Notes: a model not told the origin generated them from the letters alone. A stretch of DNA of 64,000 bases from Streptomyces sp. R28 (GCF_041052385.1 NZ_CP163439.1:3709001-3773000), one strand, 5' to 3'. Shown: positions 8,420 through 16,738, numbered from the stretch's first letter. Numbers and translations are program-made.

Positions 8420-8905
8420 TTACTGCTGGGGGTGGTGCGGCGGGATGGGGGGCAGGTCGCCCGTCGTCTCGTAGGCCGCGAGCATGTCGATGCGGCGGGT
8501 GTGGCGCTCGTCGCCCGAGTACGGGGTGCTGAGGAACGTCTCCACGAACTTCGTCGCCTCGTCCGTCGTGTGCATGCGCGCACCCACCGCGACGACGTTC
8601 GCGTTGTTGTGCTGGCGGCCCAGCGACGCCGTCTCCTCGCTCCAGGCCAGCGCCGCGCGCACGCCCTTCACCTTGTTCGCGGCGATCTGCTCGCCGTTGC
8701 CCGAGCCGCCGATCACGATGCCGAGGGAGTCGGGGTCCGCAGCCGTCTTCTCCGCCGCACGGAGGCAGAAGGGCGGGTAGTCGTCCTGGGCGTCGTAGAT
8801 GTGGGGGCCGCAGTCGACCGGGTCGTGACCCGCCGCCCTGAGCCACTCGACGAGGTGGTTCTTGAGTTCGAAGCCCGCATGGTCGGAGCCGAGATACACG
8901 CGCAT
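8420..8905 (-). CDS. rpiB: Ribose-5-phosphate isomerase B
   Basis: 161 aa RpiB/LacAB-family sugar-phosphate isomerase interconverting ribose-5-phosphate and ribulose-5-phosphate in the pentose phosphate pathway. It begins MRVYLGSDHAGFELK (phosphate/substrate loop). It carries GIVIGGSGNGEQIAANKVKG, where Glu replaces the catalytic Cys of E. coli RpiB, as in the actinobacterial (M. tuberculosis) branch. ALAWSEETASLGRQHNNANVV matches the family. The C-terminus ends in a short Pro/His tail. ATG start; the gene stands alone with the repeat array downstream. Confidence 0.93.
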   Translation of the reverse strand: MRVYLGSDHAGFELKNHLVEWLRAAGHDPVDCGPHIYDAQDDYPPFCLRAAEKTAADPDSLGIVIGGSGNGEQIAANKVKGVRAALAWSEETASLGRQHNNANVVAVGARMHTTDEATKFVETFLSTPYSGDERHTRRIDMLAAYETTGDLPPIPPHHPQQ

Positions 8906-8999
8906 GGAACGAGTGTGACACGGCCGTTTCGGGGCAGCAGCGCCGGGTGTCGGCCGGGTTAATTGTGACGCATGCCATGGAAGCTCAAGGAAACCTCAA

Positions 9000-9015
9000 G
9001 TAACAATCCCGAATC
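9000..9015 (+). promoter_or_regulatory. Possible GlnR-type half site
   Basis: GTAAC-AATCCC-GAATC matches the actinobacterial GlnR pattern GTnAC-n6-GnAAC with one mismatch, 107 bases before the permease start. CTCAAG repeats with an 11-bp period just upstream (8984-8989 and 8995-9000). A second GlnR half site at the expected spacing is not clear. Confidence 0.3.
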
Positions 9016-9122
9016 AAAGGTTCCCGAATTCGTTCTCCTCCGATTCACTGGTCCGACTCGTGCGCCGCTCCACTACCGCTCGTACGAGGACCGCTCCCCA
9101 CGGCTCAAAGGAAATCCGTTCC

Positions 9123-10589
9123 ATGACTTCGCAGCCGACTCAGAAGACGGCCGGACCGGCCGCCGGCGGCCACGGCCTACAGGCCGGACTCAAGAACCGC
9201 CATCTGTCCATGATCGCCATCGGCGGCGTCATCGGCGCCGGACTCTTCGTCGGGTCCAGCTCCGGTATCGCCACCGCCGGCCCCGGCATCCTCCTGTCCT
9301 ACGCCCTCGTCGGCACGCTCGTGGTGCTGGTGATGCGGATGCTCGGTGAGATGTCCGCCGCCAACCCGACGTCCGGGTCGTTCTCCGCCCACGCGGACCG
9401 GGCGCTCGGGCCCTGGGCCGGTTTCTCCATCGGCTGGCTGTACTGGTTCTTCTGGGTGGTCGTGCTGGCGGTGGAGGCGACCGCCGGTGCGAAGATCCTG
9501 GAGGGCTGGATCCCGTCCGTCCCGCAGTGGGGCTGGGCGCTCATAGTGATGGTGGTGCTGACCGCCACCAACCTCGTCTCCGTCGGGTCGTACGGCGAGT
9601 TCGAGTTCTGGTTCGCGGGCATCAAGGTCGTCGCGATCGCCGCGTTCATCGTCATCGGCGGACTGGCCGTCTTCGGCCTGCTGCCCGGCGTCGACAGCGA
9701 CCAGGCAGGCCTGAGCAACCTCACCGACCACGGCGGCTTCCTGCCCAACGGTCCCGGCGCGATCCTCACCGGTGTGCTGCTCGTCGTCTTCTCCTTCATG
9801 GGCAGCGAGATCGCCACCCTCGCCGCCGGCGAGTCCGAGAACCCGCAGCGTGCCGTCACCAAGGCCACCAACAGCATCATCTGGCGAGTCGGCGTCTTCT
9901 ACCTCGGCTCGATCTTCGTCGTGGTGGCCCTGCTGCCCTGGGACAGCAAGGCCATCGCCGACAAGGGCTCGTACGTCGCCGCGCTGGACTCGCTCGGCAT
10001 CGCACACGCCGGTCAGATCATGAACTTCATCGTGCTGACCTCGGTGCTGTCCTGTCTCAACTCCGGCCTCTACACCGCCTCCCGCATGGCCTTCTCGCTC
10101 GGCCAGCGCGGGGACGCGCCGAAGGCCTTCGCCCGCACGACCGGCAACGGCGTGCCGCGGACGGCGATCCTCGTGTCCGTCGTGTTCGGCTTCGTGGCGG
10201 TCTTCTTCAACTACAAGTTCCCGGACTCCGTCTTCCTCTTCCTGGTCAACTCCTCCGGTGCGGTCGCCCTGTTCGTCTGGCTGGTGATCTGCTTCTCGCA
10301 GCTGCGCATGCGGAAGATCATCCAGGCCGAGGCGCCGGAGAAGCTGGTCGTGAGGATGTGGCTGTACCCGTATCTGACCTGGGCGACGGCCGCGCTGATC
10401 GTGTTCGTGCTCGGCTACATGCTGACCGACACCGAGCACGACGGCCGGAAGACCGTGCTGCTGTCGCTGCTGGTGGCCGCCGCAGTGCTGGTCATCGCCT
10501 TCGTGAAGCAGAAGGCCGGCCGCGTGCGCGCGGCGGTTCCCGGGGCGGCTGCCTCGGACGCGGAGCGCGACGAGGTCAAGACCGGCTGA
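9123..10589 (+). CDS. APC-family amino acid permease (GabP-like)
   Basis: 488 aa, twelve hydrophobic helices, proton-coupled amino-acid uptake across the inner membrane. The amino-acid permease signature HLSMIAIGGVIGAGLFVGSS opens helix 1, and SFMGSEIATLAAGESENPQ is the helix 6/7 signature. The C-terminus is cytoplasmic. The start is the ATG at 9123, preceded by AAAGGA; an upstream in-frame ATG at 9060 has no ribosome site. A paralogue lies at 21871-23268. Family members carry GABA, aromatic or other neutral amino acids, so the exact substrate is not assigned. Confidence 0.9.
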   Translation: MTSQPTQKTAGPAAGGHGLQAGLKNRHLSMIAIGGVIGAGLFVGSSSGIATAGPGILLSYALVGTLVVLVMRMLGEMSAANPTSGSFSAHADRALGPWAGFSIGWLYWFFWVVVLAVEATAGAKILEGWIPSVPQWGWALIVMVVLTATNLVSVGSYGEFEFWFAGIKVVAIAAFIVIGGLAVFGLLPGVDSDQAGLSNLTDHGGFLPNGPGAILTGVLLVVFSFMGSEIATLAAGESENPQRAVTKATNSIIWRVGVFYLGSIFVVVALLPWDSKAIADKGSYVAALDSLGIAHAGQIMNFIVLTSVLSCLNSGLYTASRMAFSLGQRGDAPKAFARTTGNGVPRTAILVSVVFGFVAVFFNYKFPDSVFLFLVNSSGAVALFVWLVICFSQLRMRKIIQAEAPEKLVVRMWLYPYLTWATAALIVFVLGYMLTDTEHDGRKTVLLSLLVAAAVLVIAFVKQKAGRVRAAVPGAAASDAERDEVKTG

Positions 10590-10821
10590 TCGGCCGACCT
10601 ACTGATCGGCTGGCCGACTGGCCTACTGACCGGCTGAGTGCCTGACTGAGTGCCTGAGGGACTCGTGGCCTGATCGCCGTGGTCGCTCTTGGCCGTCCTG
10701 GCCTGGCGGGCCCTGAGGTGCGTGCGTGCGTACGCGCGCGCCTCAGGGCCCTACTCATGACCGGCCCATGCCCGGTCCATGTCCCGACCCATGTCCGACC
10801 CCTGTACCGACCCATGTGCTG
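10590..10821. terminator. Intergenic region with strong terminator hairpin
   Basis: GGGCCCTGAGG (10708-10718) pairs perfectly with CCTCAGGGCCC (10741-10751) around an alternating GC/TG loop, a bidirectional terminator between the convergent permease and kinase genes. The flanks are oddly repetitive: CTGATCGGC/CTGACCGGC-type units at 10584-10640, and several CCCATG-type units at 10760-10815. No gene seen. Confidence 0.7.
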
Positions 10822-13209
10822 TCACAGCACCGTGAAGCTGTCCCTCACCTTCTCGTAGGTATTGAGGGCCTGTGCCTCGATGTCCGGCTGGTACCACGTG
10901 TTGATCTGGTACGACTTGCCGGCCACGGTGAAGCCCAGCAGCTGGGCGTGCCAGGGGGCGCCCTGGAGGGTGAAGGTGTACTCCCAGACGACCGCCGGGT
11001 GCCCGCGGAACGTCGTCCGTTCCAGGCGGATCTTGCGGTACTGACCCTGCTGGGCGTTCTCCTCCGACTTCGTCCAGGAGTCCATCAGGTCGTCGCGGGC
11101 CAAGGACGACTTGGCGGCGAGTTCCTGTTTCGCGTCCGGTGCGGTGTAGTGCACCTCCGAACCCGTCTTGACGTCCCGCCGCCAGCCCTCGGGCGGCGCC
11201 CACGCGAACCCGCCCGCCTCCCGGCGCGCTCCGGGCGGCAGGCTCTGCGGCCTCGATGTGCCCTCCACCGAGGAGGACGGGGTGCCGGCCGGGGAGTGCG
11301 GCGATGACGAGGACCCGGCCTGATCGTCCTTGGACGAACCGGAGTTGGTCACCAGGACGACCGCCACTGCGGCGCCCGCGGCGACGATTCCGACGGCGGC
11401 GATGAGGCCGGTACGGCGACGCCCGCGGCGGGGTCGGGGGTGGGCCGGGACTGCGGGGCCGGGGAACTCGCCGGGCGGCATGGCGTTGTACGACCGGACG
11501 GCGCCGGGCACGAGTTCCGGTTCGGGGGCCTGCCGTCGCTCGGTCACCGCTTCGGCGCGGGCAAGGGAGACGCCGGTGCGACGGGGGGCGGGGGCCGTGG
11601 AATTGCCGGCCGGGGTTGGCGAGCGCACCTCTGAACGGGCCTGGGAGGCGAGTTCGGTGGAGGCGTTGGGGAATCTGGGGGTCTCCGGGCTCCCCGGACT
11701 CTCTGGGGATGGGGAGGGGGGATCTCGCCGGGTGTCGGTGGTGGCGTTTCTTGCGCGCTCGGTTTGTGCGCGCTCGGTTCGGACGTCCTCGGTCGGCGTC
11801 GAGGGCTGTGGCCAGGGGTGTGGCGGTATCGCGTCGTGTACGGCTTCCGGCTGCCGGGGGTCGGGTGGGGCGGGGACACGGGAGGCGTCCAGGAAGGCGC
11901 GGGTGGGTGATTCCCCGGTGCTTGCCGTCGCGGGCTGGGGCTCAGGCTCGGGGCGAGGTACGGGTTCAGGCCGATGTACGGCTTCGGCTTCGGACTCGGA
12001 CTCGGCTTCGGCTTCGGACTCGGACTCAGGCACCGCTTCGGCCCCTTGGGCACCCATGAGCCCACCCGCCGGCCCGCTCACCGACCCACTCACCGGCCCA
12101 ACCTCCGGTACGGAACCGCCCGTTGCCTCTGGCTCGGGCGCCGTACCGCTCGCAGGACCCGCAGGCTCCGTCCCCGAGCGCACTGGACCAGCCGCCGTTG
12201 CCGCCCTCCACTGCTCCCCCGTAACCGGCGCGGGCTCGCCTCCCCCACCGGCCTGTTCTTCCGTGCCCCGCCGGGGCACCCCGCCCCCGACCACCGGCAT
12301 CGTCGGCGTCGGCGCCGGAAACGCCACCGGGTGCAGGGCCGTCTCCAGGTCGTCCAGGCCGGGGCGGATCGACGGGTCCTTCTCCAGGAGGGCGGCGAGG
12401 GTGTCCCGCAACGGGCCTGCGGTCGGGGGGAGTTCGGGCTCCTCGTACAGGACCGCGTGCAGGGTTGCCAGGGTCGTGTCGCGGGAGAAGGGGGAGCGGC
12501 CGGCGAGGGCCGCGCTCAGGGTGGCGCCCAGGGACCAGATGTCGGACGGGGGGCCCTGCCGGCGGCCGGAGATGCGTTCGGGGGCCATGTAGTCGGGGGA
12601 GCCGACCAGCATGCCGACCATGGTGAGGGCCTTCGCGTCCTGGATCGCCGCGATGCCGAAGTCGGTCAGGACCACCCGGCCCCGCCCGCGCGCCACTTCC
12701 GACTCCACCAGGACGTTGCCAGGCTTGATGTCTCGGTGGAGCACGCCTCGGGCGTGGACCTGGCGCAGCGCCGCCACCAGGCCCAGGCCGATCCGGGCCG
12801 TCTCGCACGGGCCCAGTGGGCCGTCTTCCGCCATGATGCGTTCCAGGGAGCGGCCGGCCACCAACTCCATGACGATCCACAGGCGTTCGCCCTCGTCGAC
12901 CACGTCGTAGACCCGTACGACGTTGGGATGGTCGATCCTCGCCGTCGCCCGCGCCTCGCGCAGGGTGCGTTCACGGCGCGTGCGTGTGTCCTCCGGGTCG
13001 AGGCCGTCGATGCGCATTTCCTTCACGGCGACCAGGCGATCGAGTATTTCGTCGACCGCTCGCCACACGCGCCCCATTCCCCCCTGGCCAATACTCTCGA
13101 CCAGGCGATAGCGCCCCGTCACCAGTAAACCGGGAAGCCCACCGCTTCTCGTGTTTCCCGTGCTTCCCGCGTCACCCGAATTTCCCGCGTCACCCGCATT
13201 GCCCGGCAA
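10822..13209 (-). CDS. Transmembrane Ser/Thr protein kinase with long low-complexity linker
   Basis: 795 aa. The kinase domain (about residues 33-300) shows GQGGMGRVW, Lys63 in VAVKEM, HRDIKPGN, DFG and GSPDYMAPERISG. A Pro/Ser/Glu-rich juxtamembrane linker of about 300 residues follows, containing a Ser-Glu/Ala-Glu run (11976-12032 in the DNA). One membrane helix (GLIAAVGIVAAGAAVAVVLV, about residue 635) leads to a roughly 150-residue outer domain without PASTA repeats. The outer domain ends in a beta-rich module like those in other Streptomyces kinases. The ligand is unknown. Gly/Asn/Asp-rich N-terminus; the ATG at 13209 starts a frame with strong codon bias. Confidence 0.92.
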   Translation of the reverse strand: MPGNAGDAGNSGDAGSTGNTRSGGLPGLLVTGRYRLVESIGQGGMGRVWRAVDEILDRLVAVKEMRIDGLDPEDTRTRRERTLREARATARIDHPNVVRVYDVVDEGERLWIVMELVAGRSLERIMAEDGPLGPCETARIGLGLVAALRQVHARGVLHRDIKPGNVLVESEVARGRGRVVLTDFGIAAIQDAKALTMVGMLVGSPDYMAPERISGRRQGPPSDIWSLGATLSAALAGRSPFSRDTTLATLHAVLYEEPELPPTAGPLRDTLAALLEKDPSIRPGLDDLETALHPVAFPAPTPTMPVVGGGVPRRGTEEQAGGGGEPAPVTGEQWRAATAAGPVRSGTEPAGPASGTAPEPEATGGSVPEVGPVSGSVSGPAGGLMGAQGAEAVPESESEAEAESESEAEAVHRPEPVPRPEPEPQPATASTGESPTRAFLDASRVPAPPDPRQPEAVHDAIPPHPWPQPSTPTEDVRTERAQTERARNATTDTRRDPPSPSPESPGSPETPRFPNASTELASQARSEVRSPTPAGNSTAPAPRRTGVSLARAEAVTERRQAPEPELVPGAVRSYNAMPPGEFPGPAVPAHPRPRRGRRRTGLIAAVGIVAAGAAVAVVLVTNSGSSKDDQAGSSSSPHSPAGTPSSSVEGTSRPQSLPPGARREAGGFAWAPPEGWRRDVKTGSEVHYTAPDAKQELAAKSSLARDDLMDSWTKSEENAQQGQYRKIRLERTTFRGHPAVVWEYTFTLQGAPWHAQLLGFTVAGKSYQINTWYQPDIEAQALNTYEKVRDSFTVL
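11976..12032. repeat. Ser-Glu/Ala-Glu coding microsatellite in the kinase linker
   Basis: Hexamer-like CGGACT and CGGCTT units alternate, giving an acidic Ser/Glu/Ala-rich run on the minus strand. Length may vary between strains by slippage. A similar Glu-Ser run occurs in the permease at 17866-17905. Confidence 0.6.
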
Positions 13210-13353
13210 TCCGCTGCACCCCCTCTACCGCGCCTCAGACATCCCCGACTGAAACACAATGGTCACACTTCATGCGGTACCAGCATAGTGCGGAGAAATC
13301 TTGTGGTAGCTCTTCAAGTACTGCGAATGCAGGCGCAGGCAAGGGGGACGAAC

Positions 13354-14079
13354 ATGAGTTCTCGTCGCACGACGGCCATCGCGGGATCGCTGGTCGCGAC
13401 ATCTTTCTCGGCAGTGATGATCTTTTCCTTCACTGCCGGCGCGGACGACCAGGGACCCGGAAGCGACAAGGGGGGAAAGGTCATCGACGAGGCGTCGGCA
13501 GGGGTCGAGTTGACCACCCTGCTGCCCGAAAAAATCTCGGTGGACAACAGTTCGCAAGAGACCGACATCACCGCCACGGTGAAGAACGAAGGGACCAAGG
13601 ACAGCGGAAAGATCAGGCTTTTGGTCGTCGGTTTCGACGGCCTGACGGTCAAGAACGTCGAGGGCTGTTCGGCAATCGAGAAGAGCGGCCTTCCGGAGGG
13701 CTCGAACAGCGGTTTCAGCTGTGCCATCGACAATCTTCCGGCCGGTGAGTCGAAGTCGTACGCCGTCGACGCGACGTACGACCTGAGCAAGGCCGGGAAG
13801 ATCTGCCTTCCCGTCCAGAGCAGTGACGGCAAGAAGACGTACTGGCAGCAGGGCCCGGTGCCGTTCGGTACGACGAACCCGTCGCCCGACGCCCCGGCCA
13901 CCCCGCTGCTCCTCGGCACGGACAACAAGCCGGTCGCGCCGGGCGCCGACGAGTTGCCCAAGACCGGGCTGGGCCGTGACGTCCTGCCGCTGGGCGCGGT
14001 CGGCGCGACGCTGATCGCGGCGGGGGCGGCCGGGCTGTGGTGGTCCCAGCTGCGGCGGCCGAGGCGAGAGGTGAACTGA
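13354..14079 (+). CDS. Secreted, LPxTG-like cell-wall-anchored protein
   Basis: 241 aa. N-terminal signal peptide (SSRRTTAIAGSLVATSFSAVMIFSFTAGA). A beta-rich outer part of about 150 residues contains two cysteines (VEGCSAIEK, FSCAIDN) and a further KICLPV cysteine. The tail is DELPKTGLG, a hydrophobic helix and RRPRR. LPKTG-helix-Arg is the sortase-substrate arrangement, so a sortase probably links it to peptidoglycan. The ATG at 13354 follows AAGGGGG; the longer frame from 13288 lacks a ribosome site and would bury the signal peptide. Divergent from the kinase gene. Function unknown. Confidence 0.82.
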   Translation: MSSRRTTAIAGSLVATSFSAVMIFSFTAGADDQGPGSDKGGKVIDEASAGVELTTLLPEKISVDNSSQETDITATVKNEGTKDSGKIRLLVVGFDGLTVKNVEGCSAIEKSGLPEGSNSGFSCAIDNLPAGESKSYAVDATYDLSKAGKICLPVQSSDGKKTYWQQGPVPFGTTNPSPDAPATPLLLGTDNKPVAPGADELPKTGLGRDVLPLGAVGATLIAAGAAGLWWSQLRRPRREVN

Positions 14080-14125
14080 GCCGTATCCGGACCGCGCGAC
14101 GCGCAACGCGAGACGCGAAACGCGA

Positions 14126-14172
14126 GAGAGGCTCGCCGGGTTGAAGTCGCAGCGCGACCCGGCGAGCCTCTC
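14126..14172. terminator. Bidirectional terminator hairpin
   Basis: GAGAGGCTCGCCGGGT (14126-14141) and ACCCGGCGAGCCTCTC (14157-14172) are perfect 16-bp arms around a 15-nt loop. It sits between the convergent LPxTG-like gene and bioY. Confidence 0.88.
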
Positions 14173-14189
14173 GTGCGGGAACTACGGCG

Positions 14190-14768
14190 TCAGCGGTTGA
14201 GCAGCTTCCAGGTGGTGGGCAGCGCGCCCATCGCCAGGGCCGCCTTCAGGGCGTCCCCGATCAGGAACGGGGTGAGGCCGGCCGCGATCGCGGCGGACGC
14301 CGACATACCGGTGGCGAGGGCCAGGTAGGGAACGCCGACGGCGTAGATGATCGCCTCGCCCAGCAACATCGCGCCCGCCGTGCGCAGCGCGGTGCGGTCG
14401 GCGCCGCGGCGGGCCAGGGCGCCGACGACGGTGGAGGCGAGGATCATGCCGAGGATGTAACCGAAGGACGGGGCCGCGGCGCCGGAGGTGCCGTCCGCGA
14501 ACCACGGCACGCCCGCTATGCCCGCCAGCGCGTACAGCGCGAGGGAGAGGAAGCCGCGGCCGGCGCCGAGTGCCGTGCCGACCAGCAGCACCGCCAGGGT
14601 CTGGCCGGTCACCGGCACCGGGGAGCCCGGCACGGGCACGGAGATCTGGGCCGCGAGGCCGGTGAACGCGGCGCCGCCGAGAACGAGGGCCGCATCCCGC
14701 ACGCGGGAGGCGGGGAGCAGGTCGGCGAGGACCTCTCCGGGGCGGGCGGTGGCGGCAGCGGTGCTCAT
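14190..14768 (-). CDS. bioY: BioY biotin transporter S-component
   Basis: 192 aa integral membrane protein of the BioY family, the substrate-binding subunit of energy-coupling-factor biotin importers. Six hydrophobic segments are visible. Family motifs include QISVPVPGSPVPVTGQTLAVLLVGTALG (first 20 residues are diagnostic), GVPWFADGTSG with SFGYILGM, and a C-terminal GLTPFLIGDALKAALA. No BioM/BioN energising subunits are adjacent, so it may work alone or with shared ECF modules. ATG start with the divergent ROK/sulfonate region upstream. Confidence 0.93.
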   Translation of the reverse strand: MSTAAATARPGEVLADLLPASRVRDAALVLGGAAFTGLAAQISVPVPGSPVPVTGQTLAVLLVGTALGAGRGFLSLALYALAGIAGVPWFADGTSGAAAPSFGYILGMILASTVVGALARRGADRTALRTAGAMLLGEAIIYAVGVPYLALATGMSASAAIAAGLTPFLIGDALKAALAMGALPTTWKLLNR

Positions 14769-14973
14769 GGGGACTCCGCGGGTGAGTGGGCAGATCGGGA
14801 CACCGTGACGCTAACCCGGGGGGCGCACGCCGATCTCCGTCGGCGCTCGACAAAGGGTGGAGCGATGGCTTGGTGGGCTCTGCACAAAGAGTGCCGGTTA
14901 CACCGGGTGCGGCGTGAGACCGGTCACTGAGGCAGGGACGTTTCACTCACTTCACGGGCTGCCGACCGGACTG

Positions 14974-15001
14974 TTGGATCTCACCAAACGAATCCTAGTG
15001 G
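14974..15001 (+). promoter_or_regulatory. Candidate promoter for the ROK/sulfonate leader
   Basis: TTGGAT (14974-14979) and TAGTGG (14996-15001) with a 16-nt spacer fit a housekeeping-sigma promoter and would start transcription about 35 nt before the leader-peptide ATG. The 14769-14973 stretch towards bioY shows no gene. Confidence 0.4.
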
Positions 15002-15040
15002 TCTGGTCGGATTCACCTTTTCTGCCCTACCCTTCGAGCC

Positions 15041-15127
15041 ATGGTCGCCCAGTCCCGGAACTTCTCGTCGCGTCGCCATGTCGACCTGCGACGTGTGGGC
15101 GCGGCCGCGTGTCGCCACCCGGGGTGA
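15041..15127 (+). CDS. Putative cis-acting leader peptide (RRHVDL type), 28 aa
   Basis: ATG to TGA reading frame of 28 codons containing SSRRHVDLRRVGAAAC, with a single Cys four codons before the stop. Short peptides with an RRHVDL-x-R core ending near a Cys are, to my knowledge, recurrent before sulfur and sulfonate genes in Streptomyces and are thought to act as attenuators. It ends 79 bases before the ROK start. Inferred role: ribosome stalling at the Cys codon when Cys-tRNA is scarce changes expression of the downstream sulfur genes. Too short for routine gene finders. Confidence 0.72.
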   Translation: MVAQSRNFSSRRHVDLRRVGAAACRHPG

Positions 15128-15206
15128 GTCGGGCTCCGGTGGTTCCGGTCGCGACTCGCCCGCTTCAGACGGCGCAGTGTCGGACCGGCTCCCGAGGAAG
15201 TTCCCC

Positions 15207-16463
15207 ATGCCCCGTACCGCGGCATCCACCCTTTCGTCATCCTCGTCATCCTCAACACCTTCATCACCTTCACCCTCTTCGTCCCCGATCCCCCGTATCG
15301 CCGACCGCGACCGGCGCCGGACCAGTGCCAGCACCATCCTGCGGTCCGTCCTCGAGCACGGGCCGGTCGCGCGCAGCACCATCGCCCGGCTGACCGGGCT
15401 GTCACCGGCCTCGGTGACCGACTACTGCTCCCGCTTCACCGAACTCGGGCTCATCCGCGAGGCCACCACGCCCCGGCCGTCCGGTGGTGTGGGGCGGCCA
15501 CATGTGCCCGTCGACCTGGACGAGTCGCGGTTCATCGTGGGCGGGGTACATGTGGCGGTGCCCTACACCACGGTGGCGCTGCTCGATCTGCGCGGACGGG
15601 TCGTCGCCGAGCGGGAGTTGAAGCACTCGGGGGCCACGGATCCGTACGGGCCGTACGGTGTCCTGGCCCGGGCCGCCGACGGGCTGGCCGCGCTACTGGA
15701 CGAGGTGCCGGGCAGTCGGCCGCTCGGCGTCGGGTTCGCGGCCGGCGGCTGGGTGGACCGGGACTCCGGGACCGTCGTCGAGCATCCGCTGCTGGGCTGG
15801 CGCGAGGTGCCGGTGCGGGAGGTGCTCGGCGCGCAGACCGGGCTGCCGGTCCATGTGGACGGGCACGCACGGGCGTTGGTGAACGCGGAGCGGCTGTTCG
15901 GGCAGGCGCGCGGCAGCGCGAGCGTGCTGCATCTGTTCGTCGGCAACGTCGTCGACGCGGCGTTCGCGACCAACGACGAGGTGCACCACGGCCCCCGCTC
16001 CCAGGCCGGAAGCATCACCCATCTACCGGTGCCGGGCGGTACGGAGCCCTGCGACTGCGGGCGGGTCGGCTGCCTCCAGGCCGAGCTGAGCGAGCGGACG
16101 CTGTGCCGGCGGGCGCGGGACGCGGGCGTCATCGAGGGGGCCAACCCCCTGCATGTGGTCGCGGCGGCGGCCGCGGGCGACCGGGAGGCCGTACGGCTGC
16201 TGGTGGAGCGGGCGGGCGCGGTCGGGCGGGCGGCACGGCTGCTGCTCGACGTGCTCAATCCGGAGACGGTGGTGGTGACCGAGATGGGGGTCGTGCACCG
16301 GGAGGACTGCCTCGCCGCGTTGCGTGCGGGGGTCGGGGACGAACGCGCGGCGGCCGTCGTGCCGACGGGGTTCCCGCATTCCGTGCTCGCGGTCGCTGGT
16401 GGTTCGGTGGCGCTCGACGTGCTCTACCGGGATCCGCTGGCCGCGTCACCTGAGGCTATTTAA
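15207..16463 (+). CDS. ROK-family transcriptional regulator
   Basis: 418 aa. A Ser/Pro-rich N-terminal stretch (residues 7-28) precedes a MarR-like winged helix (TILRSVLEHGPVARSTIARLTGLSPASVTDYC). A ROK sugar-kinase-like domain follows, with the cysteine-rich zinc motif EPCDCGRVGCLQAE. The ATP-binding DxGxT loop is degenerate, as in regulators. The ATG at 15207 has AGGAAG upstream; an earlier in-frame start would overlap the leader peptide region. Its position between the leader peptide and ssuA implies it controls the sulfonate genes, possibly through the inverted repeat that begins at its stop codon. Confidence 0.88.
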   Translation: MPRTAASTLSSSSSSSTPSSPSPSSSPIPRIADRDRRRTSASTILRSVLEHGPVARSTIARLTGLSPASVTDYCSRFTELGLIREATTPRPSGGVGRPHVPVDLDESRFIVGGVHVAVPYTTVALLDLRGRVVAERELKHSGATDPYGPYGVLARAADGLAALLDEVPGSRPLGVGFAAGGWVDRDSGTVVEHPLLGWREVPVREVLGAQTGLPVHVDGHARALVNAERLFGQARGSASVLHLFVGNVVDAAFATNDEVHHGPRSQAGSITHLPVPGGTEPCDCGRVGCLQAELSERTLCRRARDAGVIEGANPLHVVAAAAAGDREAVRLLVERAGAVGRAARLLLDVLNPETVVVTEMGVVHREDCLAALRAGVGDERAAAVVPTGFPHSVLAVAGGSVALDVLYRDPLAASPEAI

Positions 16464-16479
16464 TTCAGAAACTCGGAAT
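16463..16479. promoter_or_regulatory. Inverted repeat, candidate ROK operator
   Basis: ATTCAGA-AAC-TCGGAAT is a 7-3-7 dyad with one mismatch. It starts on the last base of the ROK stop codon. It lies in an AT-rich pocket directly before TTGACA (16481-16486) and the second leader peptide, so a protein bound here could control ssu transcription. Confidence 0.5.
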
Positions 16480-16496
16480 ATTGACAGGGACCCCTG

Positions 16497-16556
16497 ATGG
16501 CCAGGAACATCCTGCTCATGAGCCTGTTCGTGAGCTGTCGCACCCTTTGTTGCTGA
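16497..16556 (+). CDS. Putative Cys-rich leader peptide, 19 aa
   Basis: ATG to TGA frame encoding MARNILLMSLFVSCRTLCC, with three cysteines, two as a Cys-Cys pair just before the stop. AGGGA lies 8-12 bases before the ATG. A short hydrophobic peptide ending in Cys codons ahead of a sulfur-uptake gene fits a cysteine-responsive attenuator, as described for polycysteine leaders in mycobacteria. A 182-base untranslated stretch separates it from ssuA. It contains GAATTCC (16595-16601) facing GGAATTC (16625-16631) and tandem repeats. Existence as a frame is directly seen; regulation is inferred. Confidence 0.62.
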   Translation: MARNILLMSLFVSCRTLCC

Positions 16557-16643
16557 CACGTTGCCGCGTGTGAAGCGCTCATCTCCACCTGCCTGAATTC
16601 CCCTTCCTCAGCTTTCCGCTGCCCGGAATTCGGCACGCATTCG

Positions 16644-16728
16644 CATCGCTTTGGCGTTCCCATCGCTTTGGCGTCCCCATCGCCTTGGCATTCCCATCGC
16701 CTTGGCATTCCCATCACTTTGGCTTACG
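16644..16728 (+). repeat. Five 17-bp tandem repeats in the ssuA 5' untranslated region
   Basis: Units of CATCGCTTTGGCGTTCC type start at 16644, 16661, 16678, 16695 and 16712. Units 3 and 4 are identical; the last is diverged (CATCACTTTGGCTTACG) and ends at the ssuA ribosome site. Seventeen is not a multiple of three, so it is not a coding repeat. Confidence 0.88.
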
Positions 16729-16738
16729 GAGTCCTGCC

